Source of the DNA: Bacteroidota bacterium
Lineage (GTDB): Bacteria; Bacteroidota; Bacteroidia; Chitinophagales; Saprospiraceae
Assembly: GCA_017858735.1 (NCBI GenBank)
Contig: JAFMBH010000037.1
Coordinates: 1-35,293 of the forward strand
Direction of reading: 5' to 3'
DNA: 35,293 nucleotides
The notes under the pieces were generated by a model that was not told the origin of the DNA, ran no database searches, and saw nothing but the letters and a program-made list of their open reading frames with translations. A program made the position numbers and the translations under genes. Positions 23,740 through 32,152 of the stretch are shown piece after piece; position 1 is the first letter of the stretch; every line of letters starts with the position of its first letter.

Positions 23740-24534
23740 ATGTACGAATTCCACACCAACAAACCCTGGTATTTTGAAATGCAATATAAAAATGCAAAAG
23801 AGTTTGTTATTCCATTTATTGAGGAATACTTTCGCATTGGGGAAAACATTCATGTTCTTGAGGTTGGTTGTGCAGAAGGGGGCGTTTTAAAAGCTTTTCT
23901 CGATAAAGGTTGCACAGGTGTAGGGGTTGAACTTGAGGAGGGAAGGCTTCAATTGGCGGGTGAATTTTTAGAAAAGGAGGTTGCCGCGGGTACAGTCAAA
24001 TTAATAAATAAGAATATTTACGATCCTTCTTTTGAAACGGAGTTCAGTAACAAGTTTGATTTGATTGTCTTGAAGGATGTTATCGAGCATATACCCAATC
24101 AGGAAAAAATTCTAATGGAGTTTCAAAAATTCCTTAAACCTGGCGGCAATATATTTTTTGGATTCCCTCCATGGCAAATGCCATTTGGAGGTCATCAGCA
24201 ATTATGCAAAAGTTTCCTTTCAAAAATTCCTTATTTTCATTTGCTACCAATGGGTGCTTATAAATGGATATTGAATTATTTCAATGAATATGTTCCTTCA
24301 TTTGTGGAAATAAAAGAAACCGGTATCTCCACTACTCGTTTTGAAAGAATAGTCAGAGAAACCGGTTACGATATTAAATTAAACACACATTTTTTATTGA
24401 ATCCTATTTATAAGTTTAAGTTCGGACTAAAACCTATAAAGCAATTTGGATTTATAAAAGGCGTACCACCTATCAGGGATTTTTTGACCACGTGTGTTTA
24501 TTATTTAATTGGGCAAAAAGAGGCAAAAAATTAA
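23740..24534 (+). CDS. Class I SAM-dependent methyltransferase
   Basis: A 264-residue protein with the Rossmann methyltransferase core. Motif I is HVLEVGCAEGGVLKAFLDKG (38-57), the acidic ribose-binding residue comes in VGVELEEGRL, and motif IV is FDLIVLKDVIEHIPNQEKIL. After that is FLKPGGNIFFGFPPWQMPFGGHQQ, close to the Methyltransf_11/23 pattern seen in enzymes acting on lipids, quinones or sugars. The C-terminal third is rich in aromatic and basic residues and may bind the substrate or membrane surface. The substrate is unknown. It converges with clpB, and the two share a TTAA at their ends (4-bp overlap). Confidence 0.85.
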   Translation: MYEFHTNKPWYFEMQYKNAKEFVIPFIEEYFRIGENIHVLEVGCAEGGVLKAFLDKGCTGVGVELEEGRLQLAGEFLEKEVAAGTVKLINKNIYDPSFETEFSNKFDLIVLKDVIEHIPNQEKILMEFQKFLKPGGNIFFGFPPWQMPFGGHQQLCKSFLSKIPYFHLLPMGAYKWILNYFNEYVPSFVEIKETGISTTRFERIVRETGYDIKLNTHFLLNPIYKFKFGLKPIKQFGFIKGVPPIRDFLTTCVYYLIGQKEAKN

Positions 24535-27185
24535 TTTTCATCTTCCGAGACGTCGTCTGCCATCATAGTTATCGGTTCAAAGGGATCTTTACTAAAAAGA
24601 AGGCCTTTATTGTTAGCATCTATGTAGATGGTATCGCCGAAGGAAAAGGTTCCAATCAGAATTTGCCTGGAAAGTTCATTAATCACCTCTTTTTGAAGTA
24701 CTCTCTTTAGAGGCCTTGCACCGTATTGAGGATCATAGCCCAGATTGGTTAAAAATCCTTTAGCTTTTTCGCTCATTTTCAATAAAAGCCCTTGTTTAGC
24801 GAGCATTTTTTGAGTGCCTTTTAACAATAAATCGAGCACTTTATATATTTCGATTTTATCGAGCGGCAAGAACATAATCTGGTCATCGATTCTATTCAGG
24901 AATTCGGGCCTCATATTTTCTTTTAGCATATTCAGTACTTCCGCCTTGGTAGTTTCCAGCACTTCGGTCCTGTGTTTATCGCCCATCTCGGCCAAATCCT
25001 CAAAATTCTCTAAAATATTTTCAGACCCAATATTTGAAGTCATGATAATAATAGTGTTCTTAAAATTGGCCACTCTACCTTTATTATCGGTTAATCTTCC
25101 ATCATCTAAGACCTGGAGAAGGATATTGAAGGTATCGGGATGCGCCTTTTCTATTTCATCGAGCAAAATGATCGAGTAGGGTCTTCTTCTCACGGCTTCT
25201 GTTAATTGTCCACCTTCATCGTAGCCAACATAGCCTGGAGGGGCGCCCACCAGTCGGGAAACAGTATGTTTTTCCTGATATTCGCTCATATCAATTCTGG
25301 TCATTGCCTTTTCGTCATTGAAAAGCACTTCTGCCAGTGTTTTTGCCAGTTCCGTTTTACCCACCCCTGTTGGACCAAGGAAAATAAAGGAACCAATGGG
25401 TCTTTCTGCATCCTGGAGGCCGGCACGACTTCTTCTGATAGCGTCAGCTACAGCAGCTACAGCCTCCTCTTGTCCAATTAATCTTGCCCCAATTTCAGCT
25501 TCAAGTCGAAGGAGTTTATCCTTTTCACTTTGGGTCATTTTATCGACGGGAATGCCTGTCCATTTTGATACTACCTGGGCGATATCACTCGCAGTAACTT
25601 TTTCATTCGTAAATCTACTTTCCTCGGGTAATTTGCTTAGTTTTTCTTCGGCGACACGCAACATAACTTGTTGTTCCTGCATTTCACCGTATCGAATTTT
25701 TGCTACCCTCTCGTAATCACTGCTTCTTTCCGCCTTTTCCGCTTCATTTTCCATTTCCTCCAGCCTCTTTCTTATTGCCTGGATAGTATCTATAATTTCT
25801 TTTTCACTTTTCCAACCTGCCACCAGAGAATCTCTTTTTTCTCTTGCCTGAGCAATTTGTTCCTCGATATTATTTAAGAGTTTATCATTTTTTTCTCTTT
25901 TAATGACCTCTCTTTCAATTTCCAGTTGGCGAACTTTTCTATCGCACTCATCTATTTCTTCAGGAAGAGAATCCAGCTCAAGTCGGAGTTTTGCCGCTGC
26001 TTCATCAATCAAATCGATGGCTTTATCTGGTAATTGTCTGTCACTAATATATCGGTGGGAAAGTTCTACGGCAGCTACGATGGCTTCATCCATAATCTGG
26101 ATTTTATGATAAACCTCGTACCTTTCTTGTAAACCCCTTAGAATACTAATACTGTCCTCGACGGAAGGCTCGTCAATAACGACGGTTTGAAAACGTCTTA
26201 CCAGAGCTTTGTCCTTTTCAAAATATTTTTGATATTCATCTAACGTTGTAGCGCCAATAGTTCTTAATTCACCTCTTGCGAGCGCTGGTTTTAGGATATT
26301 GGCAGCATCCATAGCACCTTGACCACCACCGGCACCAATTAGGGTATGAATTTCGTCAATAAAGAGAATGATTTCACCATTTGCCTCGGTTACATCGTTA
26401 ATAACTCCTTTTAATCTTTCCTCAAATTCACCTTTGTATTTAGCGCCGGCGATAAGGGAAGAAATATCGAGGGAGAAAATTTTCTTCGTTTTCAAATTTT
26501 CCGGAACATCCCCTTTGACAATTCTCCAGGCGATACCTTCTACGATAGCAGTTTTTCCAACCCCTGCCTCACCGATAAGGATAGGATTATTTTTCTTTCG
26601 TCTCGAGAGAATATGTAAAACCCTCCTTATTTCTTCATCTCTACCGATAATGGGGTCTAACTTTCCATTTTCTGCTCTTTCATTTAAGTTCTGAGCATAT
26701 TTACCTAAAGCATTATAAGAATCTTCTGTATGTTGATCGGACACTTTTCTTCCTTTGCGTAATTCCTGAATGGCACCTCTTAGATTTGCCTCCGTAATAC
26801 CTAAATCTTTCAGGATTCTTGCCCCTTTGTCCTCGCCTTGAACTATAGCTAGCAACATCAACTCCAAAGAGATAAAAGAATCACCAAAAGAGGTCAACAT
26901 ACCTTTGGCTTTGCTTAAAGCTTTATTGGCATCGTTGGTCAAATATTGTTGGTCTGTCCCGGTAATTTTTGGAAAATCCTTGAAGGTATCTTCTATTTTT
27001 TGTTTTAGTTGAGGCACATTGACACCCGATTTTTCCAAAAGGAATTGACTAAGACTTTCGTCCGTTTCCATGATACCCTTTAAAAGGTGTATGGTTTCAA
27101 CTTGTTGATGGCTTAGTCCTGATGCAATTTGTTGTCCCTTTTGAATCGCCTCTTGTGCTTTGGCCGTGAAATTATCATAAGTCAT
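24531..27185 (-). CDS. clpB: ATP-dependent disaggregase ClpB
   Basis: An 884-residue Hsp100 chaperone that works with DnaK/DnaJ to dissolve protein aggregates in the cytoplasm. Domain order: Clp N-domain (1-145), AAA+ 1 with Walker A GEAGVGKT (205-212) and Walker B ILFIDEIHT, and the coiled-coil middle domain (about 410-530, rich in Glu, Lys and Arg). Then come AAA+ 2 with GPTGVGKT (near 610) and IILLDEIEKAH, and the ClpB C-domain with GYDPQYGARPLKRVLQ. The middle domain separates it from ClpA and ClpX, and its length is normal for ClpB. The C-terminal tail is acidic. It is transcribed alone; the terminator of the upstream peptidase gene lies about 80 bp before its start. No CIRCE or other recognised heat-shock operator was seen. 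Confidence 0.97.
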   Translation of the reverse strand: MTYDNFTAKAQEAIQKGQQIASGLSHQQVETIHLLKGIMETDESLSQFLLEKSGVNVPQLKQKIEDTFKDFPKITGTDQQYLTNDANKALSKAKGMLTSFGDSFISLELMLLAIVQGEDKGARILKDLGITEANLRGAIQELRKGRKVSDQHTEDSYNALGKYAQNLNERAENGKLDPIIGRDEEIRRVLHILSRRKKNNPILIGEAGVGKTAIVEGIAWRIVKGDVPENLKTKKIFSLDISSLIAGAKYKGEFEERLKGVINDVTEANGEIILFIDEIHTLIGAGGGQGAMDAANILKPALARGELRTIGATTLDEYQKYFEKDKALVRRFQTVVIDEPSVEDSISILRGLQERYEVYHKIQIMDEAIVAAVELSHRYISDRQLPDKAIDLIDEAAAKLRLELDSLPEEIDECDRKVRQLEIEREVIKREKNDKLLNNIEEQIAQAREKRDSLVAGWKSEKEIIDTIQAIRKRLEEMENEAEKAERSSDYERVAKIRYGEMQEQQVMLRVAEEKLSKLPEESRFTNEKVTASDIAQVVSKWTGIPVDKMTQSEKDKLLRLEAEIGARLIGQEEAVAAVADAIRRSRAGLQDAERPIGSFIFLGPTGVGKTELAKTLAEVLFNDEKAMTRIDMSEYQEKHTVSRLVGAPPGYVGYDEGGQLTEAVRRRPYSIILLDEIEKAHPDTFNILLQVLDDGRLTDNKGRVANFKNTIIIMTSNIGSENILENFEDLAEMGDKHRTEVLETTKAEVLNMLKENMRPEFLNRIDDQIMFLPLDKIEIYKVLDLLLKGTQKMLAKQGLLLKMSEKAKGFLTNLGYDPQYGARPLKRVLQKEVINELSRQILIGTFSFGDTIYIDANNKGLLFSKDPFEPITMMADDVSEDEN

Positions 27186-27263
27186 GATTCAATTTTTGAT
27201 GGATTACTAAATTATTATGAACATCCACTATCAAAAAGTAGCCCAACGATTATTTTCGGAAAA

Positions 27264-27306
27264 TTAGTCAGTCGGCGCTGACTATTTGGCAGCGCCAACT
27301 GACTAA
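27264..27306 (-). terminator. Terminator of the S9 peptidase gene upstream of clpB
   Basis: A 17-bp stem with one mismatch (C27273 opposite A27297), TTAGTCAGTCGGCGCTG (27264-27280) with CAGCGCCAACTGACTAA (27290-27306), and a 9-base loop. On the minus strand it lies 19 bases after the peptidase stop and runs into TTTT. Its high GC core stands out from the AT-rich surroundings. Confidence 0.75.
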
Positions 27307-27325
27307 ACAAGACATTTTTTCCTTT

Positions 27326-29758
27326 TTAAGGTCTTATGATTTTTTCTGGTCTGTTTTTAACTTGTTTATCGAGCCAGGAACTTGTTTCATAAAGCATGTG
27401 CAGAATAGATTCTTTGGCTTGATATCCGTGACTTTCGTGGGGTAGGAAAACAAGTTTAGCCGTTGCGCCATGTCCCTTTAATGCCGCATAAAATCTTTCA
27501 CTTTGAATAGGGAAAGTACCTGAATTGTTGTCCGCTTCACCATGAATCAATAGGATAGGTTCTTTGATTTTATCCGCATAATTAAAGGGGGACATTTTGA
27601 AATAGACTTCAGGAGCTTCCCAATAGGTTCTCTCCTCCGCTTGAAATCCGAAAGGGGTTAGTGTTCTGTTGTATGCCCCGCTTCTTGCTATTCCAGCGGC
27701 AAATAAATCGGTATGAGCCAAAAGATTTGCTGTCATAAAGGCTCCGTAGGAATGACCGCCAACGGCAATTCTTTTTCTATCTGTGACGCCTATTTCGACT
27801 AATTTATTAATCGCTGCTTCCGCATTCATTGTTAACTGGTTGACAAATGCATCATTTGGTTCTTTGTCATTTTCAGCAAGTATGGGCATACTGAAATTAT
27901 CCAAAACCGCATAACCTTGTGTTACCCAATAGATAGGAGATCCCCAATTGGGTCTTGAAAATTGATAAGGCGAACCAGTCACCTGGCTGGCTGCGTCAGC
28001 ACTTTTAAATTCGCGCGGATAAGCCCACATGAAAGTTGGCAATGGACCATCTTTTTCTCTTTGATACCCTTTGGGCAAATATAAAGTACCTGTTAATTCA
28101 AGTCCATCTGTTCGCTTATAACGGACAAGCTCTTTTTGAATACCTTGAAGGGCAATAAATGGATTAGGAAACTGGGTTAATTGGGTCAATTTACCTGTTT
28201 TCCAACTTTTTAAATAATAATTAGCCGGCGTTTCTGCATTCTCACGAGATAGCACCACCACACCATTTACCGGATCTAACAAATCTATTACGTTCTCAAA
28301 CCAAGGGGCAGAAGATTCCCATAATCTACTTTTCTTTCTTGTTAGTAGAGAATAACTATCTAAAAATGGTTTATATCCCTCTGCGGTATTTCCCAAACCT
28401 GACAAATACAAAGTTTGATTAGCACCAGTGAGAAGTACGTTTCTTCCGTAGGCATTTTTGGTGAGTTGAAAATTACCAGGATCGGTGGAGCGGTCCTCAT
28501 ATTGCCTGTCAAACAGGGTATCTAATTTTTGTGAAGCACTATTTGGAGACCAACGGGTTGTGATTTCCCTGCGGTCTTTCCACCATCTTTCTGTAAAAAC
28601 AACTAAGGCATCATTTCCCCACAATACCCCTCGGAATCTGTAAGTAAAACCAGGACCTTGTACCGGGTTTCCTGAAAATGGGGCATCCCATAGGTGTAAT
28701 CGGTCTCTGATAGCGGCAGGTTTCTTAGGATTTCCCTCATCTTGAGCTTCCACCCAATAGAGTGAGGCAGGTTTATCAGGTCTCCATGAGATATTTCTGG
28801 GGCCCATTGGAACAGCGTCAAAGCCTACGGGAACGTCCTCAGCAAGAGATAGTTCTGCGACGGTTTTTATGAAATTTCCGACATTATCATATAAGGCTAC
28901 TGTTTTACCGAAACCATAATATGGAATCAGGTAACTGAAAGGTTTCCTTAAAGTAGTCAATAAAACATAATTTCCGTCGGGTGAAATGGTAAATTCAGAA
29001 ATTAAATCGGGCGTACCAAAAAGGGTTTTTTCCCCTGTTAACACATCTATTTTATGAAGTTGAACGGTCATGAAATAGGAAAAGGTAACTTCGTCTCCCG
29101 GATTTTTTAAAAGGTCTTGGTACGTTCGTGAGGGAGCTATTTTACCCTCATTGGCCTGAATAGTAGGCCCTGTAGGAACAGGGTTATTTGTTGGAGCTAA
29201 GGGGGTCGATGCCACTCTCATTTTACAAATTAATTTACCTGTATTTCCAATCCATTGAAAAGGAGTTCCGCCAGCAACGTCGTTCAAAAATGGTTCTGTA
29301 AGTTTGGTTGCTTTAAAATCAGCTAAATTTAAAACCCAAAGCTCAATACCAGTGGCAACAGTATTTGTTAATGCCGCATATTTTCCGTCAGGAGACCAGC
29401 TTAAGTCGCCCGCATTGAGTTCAGCAGGCAATCCGGAAATTTGAATTTTCTCCTGATTGCTTATGCGCAATAATTCTATACCTGTAGAACCTGAAACTCT
29501 GCTACCACCATATATCGCGGGATTAATACGAAGTCCGGCCAAACGTAATTCAGGCTGTGCCAGTTCAGCAATGGACGGGTATCCTTGTTGCGCTAAAAGA
29601 AGTAAATATTTTCCGTCAGGACTTAATCGAACTGCTGGAGTTAAAGGGGCCTCTACCAGATCCTGGATCTGCTTAGGCGGTTTTTGATAACCCGCATCCT
29701 GTGCATTTATAGGTAAAATAAAAAAGAGGACTAAGCCCAAAAGTAGCCAGTTACGCAT
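27326..29758 (-). CDS. Secreted S9 family peptidase, glutamyl-endopeptidase-like (S9D type)
   Basis: An 810-residue serine peptidase from the ATG at 29758, which opens a proper signal peptide (MRNWLLLGLVLFFILPINAQ, cut near A19). The frame continues 17 codons upstream, but that stretch is unlikely coding. The N-terminal propeller (about 40-560) has VEAPLTPAVRLSPDGKYLLLL, similar to chloroplast glutamyl endopeptidase and its bacterial relatives. The alpha/beta-hydrolase domain has nucleophile S670 in GGHSYGAF, D743 in GEADNNSG and H777 in HESHGY, a full triad. It likely cleaves after Glu in secreted or periplasmic proteins. It is a single gene with its own terminator, and the second S9 peptidase of the window, only distantly like the DPP-IV type. 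Confidence 0.88.
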   Translation of the reverse strand: MRNWLLLGLVLFFILPINAQDAGYQKPPKQIQDLVEAPLTPAVRLSPDGKYLLLLAQQGYPSIAELAQPELRLAGLRINPAIYGGSRVSGSTGIELLRISNQEKIQISGLPAELNAGDLSWSPDGKYAALTNTVATGIELWVLNLADFKATKLTEPFLNDVAGGTPFQWIGNTGKLICKMRVASTPLAPTNNPVPTGPTIQANEGKIAPSRTYQDLLKNPGDEVTFSYFMTVQLHKIDVLTGEKTLFGTPDLISEFTISPDGNYVLLTTLRKPFSYLIPYYGFGKTVALYDNVGNFIKTVAELSLAEDVPVGFDAVPMGPRNISWRPDKPASLYWVEAQDEGNPKKPAAIRDRLHLWDAPFSGNPVQGPGFTYRFRGVLWGNDALVVFTERWWKDRREITTRWSPNSASQKLDTLFDRQYEDRSTDPGNFQLTKNAYGRNVLLTGANQTLYLSGLGNTAEGYKPFLDSYSLLTRKKSRLWESSAPWFENVIDLLDPVNGVVVLSRENAETPANYYLKSWKTGKLTQLTQFPNPFIALQGIQKELVRYKRTDGLELTGTLYLPKGYQREKDGPLPTFMWAYPREFKSADAASQVTGSPYQFSRPNWGSPIYWVTQGYAVLDNFSMPILAENDKEPNDAFVNQLTMNAEAAINKLVEIGVTDRKRIAVGGHSYGAFMTANLLAHTDLFAAGIARSGAYNRTLTPFGFQAEERTYWEAPEVYFKMSPFNYADKIKEPILLIHGEADNNSGTFPIQSERFYAALKGHGATAKLVFLPHESHGYQAKESILHMLYETSSWLDKQVKNRPEKIIRP

Positions 29759-29905
29759 GTTTTTTTTGTTTAAAATCAAATAAAATAGATAATTAATATA
29801 ACAAAACACCCGAAAGTATTTAAACTACAATTTACAACACGAAACCTGAATAAAAAATTATTTAGGTATATTGTGTAGAATAAAATTAATGCGTTTTACC
29901 AGATA

Positions 29906-30955
29906 ATGAGAATGAAACATTTCTTATGTATTGGCTTATTTTCTGTTGCCCTTATAGGTTGTAAACCAACCGTCGATAAAGAGGGGAAGCTGCCTGAAAT
30001 ATCATTTTTTTATTGGAAATCAACCTTTAATGTTAAGGATGTGTCTGGTCGTTGGCTAGATTCAATTCCCGTAAATAAACTATATATCCGATTTTTTGAT
30101 GTCGATGTCGATGTTAACCATCGGCCTGTTCCTGTGGCGCCTTTAACGGGATTGCCTGAAAAATTACCCTATTCTCTGACGCCCGTCATATTTATTACCA
30201 ATGAAACTTTTTTAAAAGTAAAAGAGGAGAAAGAATTAATTGATTTAGCGGATAAATTGGTTGGTAAATTATTGCAAATGTCTCAGCCACATAAGGTTAA
30301 GGAATGGCTGATAGATTGTGACTGGAGTCCCAAAACAAGGATTACTTTTTTTAATTTTTGTCGTATTTTAAATGAAAAAGCACGTAATAATCATATTGAG
30401 TTAATGGCCACCATACGGTTAGATCAGTATAAGAACTTTAAATCAACGGGTGTTCCTCCCGTTAAGCGCGGGCTGTTGATGGCATATAACATGGGAGCAT
30501 TGGCAAATTGGGAGACAAGTAATAGTATTTTAAATGAAAAAGATGCCTCGGTTTATCTGCAAAATCCTAAACGCTATCCCTTGCCTCTCACTTTGGGGCT
30601 TCCATTTTATCAATGGGGTGTCGTTTTCAGGGATTCAACTTTCATAGGATTAATTAATGGTTTGGATATAATGAATCTGGCAGATTCCGTTCGTTTTAAA
30701 AAAACGGGAGATAACACATTTGAGCTAGCTAAAAATACTTTCCTACAGGGTTTTTATTTGTACGAAAAGGATAAAATCAGAATAGAAAAAGTGGGGAAAA
30801 ATGAAATTTTAAGCATAATTCATCTGCTGAAAAAATGGAAAAAAGTAAATGATAACAAAGAAATAGTTTTTTTTCATTTGGATGAAAGAATAATGGATAG
30901 CGTAAACGGTTCCTTTTTCAAGCATTTTAGTCAAAAAGTCAGCGTCATAAAATAA
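29906..30955 (+). CDS. Uncharacterised lipoprotein, possibly TIM-barrel (glycoside-hydrolase-like)
   Basis: A 349-residue lipoprotein. Residues 4-18 are hydrophobic and end in a good lipobox, LIGC, so C19 is the acylated residue. I do not recognise a named family. The body has short hydrophobic strands spaced like a beta/alpha barrel: PEISFFYWKS, KLYIRFFDVDVDV, LTPVIFITNETFL, KEWLIDCDWSPKTRITFFNF, ELMATIRLDQYKNF, RGLLMAYNMGAL and LTLGLPFYQWGVVF. Acidic residues at strand ends (DVDVDV, DCDWS) would suit a glycoside-hydrolase-like fold such as DUF3142, but this is a guess. An ATG two codons in (29912) is an alternative start. The gene stands alone, divergent from the S9 peptidase, and ends in a strong terminator. 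Confidence 0.7.
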   Translation: MRMKHFLCIGLFSVALIGCKPTVDKEGKLPEISFFYWKSTFNVKDVSGRWLDSIPVNKLYIRFFDVDVDVNHRPVPVAPLTGLPEKLPYSLTPVIFITNETFLKVKEEKELIDLADKLVGKLLQMSQPHKVKEWLIDCDWSPKTRITFFNFCRILNEKARNNHIELMATIRLDQYKNFKSTGVPPVKRGLLMAYNMGALANWETSNSILNEKDASVYLQNPKRYPLPLTLGLPFYQWGVVFRDSTFIGLINGLDIMNLADSVRFKKTGDNTFELAKNTFLQGFYLYEKDKIRIEKVGKNEILSIIHLLKKWKKVNDNKEIVFFHLDERIMDSVNGSFFKHFSQKVSVIK

Positions 30956-31012
30956 AAACAAGTCAAAATGACAGGTTAAAATAATTATTCATGTCATTTT
31001 GACTTGTTTTTT
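30954..31012 (+). terminator. Strong intrinsic terminator after the lipoprotein gene
   Basis: A perfect 20-bp stem (30954-30973 with 30992-31011), outer part AAAAACAAGTCAAAATGACA, an 18-base loop and a run of six T at 31007-31012. The left arm starts inside the TAA stop codon. The A- and T-tracts on both sides make it look two-way, but no gene ends on the minus strand here. Confidence 0.85.
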
Positions 31013-31071
31013 ACTTTGGAATAAAATGTGCAAAGCGGTTATTATCTTTTAAAAACAAAAAAAATAATACC

Positions 31072-31512
31072 ATGACAGTTTTAAGTAAGCGTTTAGATCC
31101 ATTTTTCTCTTTAGCTAATCCATTTTTAGCAGAAGAAATTTTCCAGCCAGTTTTTCGCTCTACGCCATCGAAGAGCTTTTTACCGGCAGCTAATATCATT
31201 GAAGAAAAGGAAAAATTCCTTGTTCAATTGGCTGTTCCCGGACTGAAAAAGGAAGACTTTAAGATTGAATTGAAAGAAAAGTTGATGACCATTTCGGTGG
31301 ATAAGACTGCGGAAAAGGGCCAGGATGAAGTTCAGCCAACCTATTCTTTAAAGGAATTTGGTTTCACGTCCTTCAAGCGTTCTTTCACTTTGCCTGAAAC
31401 CATTGAACTGGAGGCAATTACTGCTCAATACGAGCAAGGTATTCTACAGTTGGATATTCCTAAAAAGGATTCTGCCAAGATAAATACTCACAGGTTAATT
31501 GAGATAAACTAA
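31072..31512 (+). CDS. Hsp20 / alpha-crystallin family small heat-shock protein
   Basis: A 146-residue ATP-independent holdase. The alpha-crystallin domain (about 38-136) shows PAANIIEEKEKFLVQLAVPGLKKEDFKIELKEKLMTISVDK, then FGFTSFKRSFTLPETIELEAITAQYEQGILQLDIPKK, with the GILQLDIPK motif of the family. The N-terminal arm (DPFFSLANPFLAEEIF) is short and hydrophobic, and the C-terminal tail holds HRLIEIN with an I-x-I-like end for oligomer contacts. It is a single-gene unit between two terminators. A TTTG at 31015 and TATCTTTT at 31043 are spaced 24 bp, too far for a normal promoter, and no CIRCE element was found, so its control is open. Confidence 0.92.
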   Translation: MTVLSKRLDPFFSLANPFLAEEIFQPVFRSTPSKSFLPAANIIEEKEKFLVQLAVPGLKKEDFKIELKEKLMTISVDKTAEKGQDEVQPTYSLKEFGFTSFKRSFTLPETIELEAITAQYEQGILQLDIPKKDSAKINTHRLIEIN

Positions 31513-31534
31513 TTTTGGGACATACCGTATTTGT

Positions 31535-31567
31535 AGAGGCTGTCTAAATGGATAGCCTCTTTTTTTT
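31535..31567 (+). terminator. Intrinsic terminator of the Hsp20 gene
   Basis: AGAGGCTGTC (31535-31544) pairs with GATAGCCTCT (31551-31560) with one G-U pair, a six-base loop, and eight T residues (31560-31567). It begins 22 bases after the stop. Confidence 0.85.
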
Positions 31568-31606
31568 GTGCTATTTTATACATTAAGGCTAATAGGTCTT
31601 TTTTTA

Positions 31607-31850
31607 ATAGGTTTTGATAATATTTGCCCCTAACGCCTGGTTTTGAATCAGGATTTACAGGATTCGTAGAGACGCGATGCTTCGCGTCTTCTCCCCGATA
31701 GGTTTTGATTTAATATTTGCCCCTAACGCCCGGTTCTGAATCAGGATTTACAGGATTCGTAGAGACGCGATGCTTCGCGTCTTCTCCCCGATAGGTTTTG
31801 ATTTAATATTTGCCCCTAACGCCCGGTTCTGAATCAGGATTTACAGGATT
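31607..31850. repeat. Tandem intergenic repeat, two full units (91 and 93 bp) and one partial
   Basis: Units start with ATAGGTTTTGAT at 31607, 31698 and 31791. Each runs on through TATTTGCCCCTAACGCC, GAATCAGGATTTACAGGATT and GTAGAGACGCGATGCTTCGC to TCTTCTCCCCG. Units 1 and 2 differ by a 2-bp indel and a few substitutions; units 2 and 3 are identical until unit 3 breaks off after base 31850. Units 1 and 2 each hold an 8-bp hairpin AGACGCGA-TGCT-TCGCGTCT (31670-31689 and 31763-31782). Confidence 0.9.
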
Positions 31851-31919
31851 TTGAGGATTATAGAGAACGTCTTCGTTTTGGGTATAGTGGTTATTTATAG
31901 AGGGTTACTTTTTACACTT

Positions 31920-31952
31920 CTTTTCGCCGATGCGTTACGCATCGGCGAAAAG
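31920..31952. repeat. Perfect 15-bp palindrome with 3-base loop (REP-like)
   Basis: CTTTTCGCCGATGCG (31920-31934) and CGCATCGGCGAAAAG (31938-31952) around TTA. It is GC-rich inside an AT-rich spacer, away from any gene end and with no T-run after it on either strand, so it is more like a repetitive extragenic palindrome than a terminator. Confidence 0.7.
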
Positions 31953-32023
31953 CCGGGAAATGATGACACCGATTACAATTAATCTTCCCATGTCATCCAA
32001 CGACGTTATAGTTAATCCTGTAC

Positions 32024-32046
32024 ATCCTGTAAATCCTGATTCAAAA
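32024..32046 (-). repeat. Inverted copy of the repeat core
   Basis: The 23 bases here are the exact reverse complement of 31641-31663 in unit 1 (the part TTTTGAATCAGGATTTACAG and three further bases). A degenerate CAGGAT echo continues at 32015-32023, as ATCCTG is repeated three times with a spacing of about 9-10 bp. Confidence 0.75.
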
Positions 32047-32152
32047 TCAGTGGCTGCCGCGCGTGTAATTTCTACGGACGACTGGGTGTTTATTCGTAAA
32101 TGGATTATTTCGTATAAACTTACCAGGGGCATAGCCCCGTCCTCTTCGTTAA

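Larger units (their letters stand above)
31513..32152. other. 640-bp gene-free, repeat-rich spacer
   Basis: Holds the Hsp20 terminator, a tandem 91/93-bp repeat with small hairpins, a 15-bp palindrome, an inverted copy of part of the repeat and a short GGGGC-ATA-GCCCC hairpin (32126-32138) just downstream of the GH1 gene. The frames that cross it (for example 31930-32334 plus and 31935-32132 minus) run over repeats and palindromes and have no motif, so I do not call a gene. Confidence 0.7.

Noticed and set aside
24814-26694. Several plus-strand frames inside clpB (up to 132 codons)
   Set aside because: They are antisense to a full-length, motif-complete ClpB; their Ser/Leu-rich composition is the usual mirror of a coding strand.
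31042-31071. Promoter or heat-shock operator for the Hsp20 gene
   Set aside because: The TTTG and TATCTTTT elements are 24 bp apart, outside the normal range, and no CIRCE-like inverted repeat is present.
31607-31850. CRISPR array
   Set aside because: Units are 91-93 bp and directly adjacent, with no unique spacers of constant length and no cas genes nearby.
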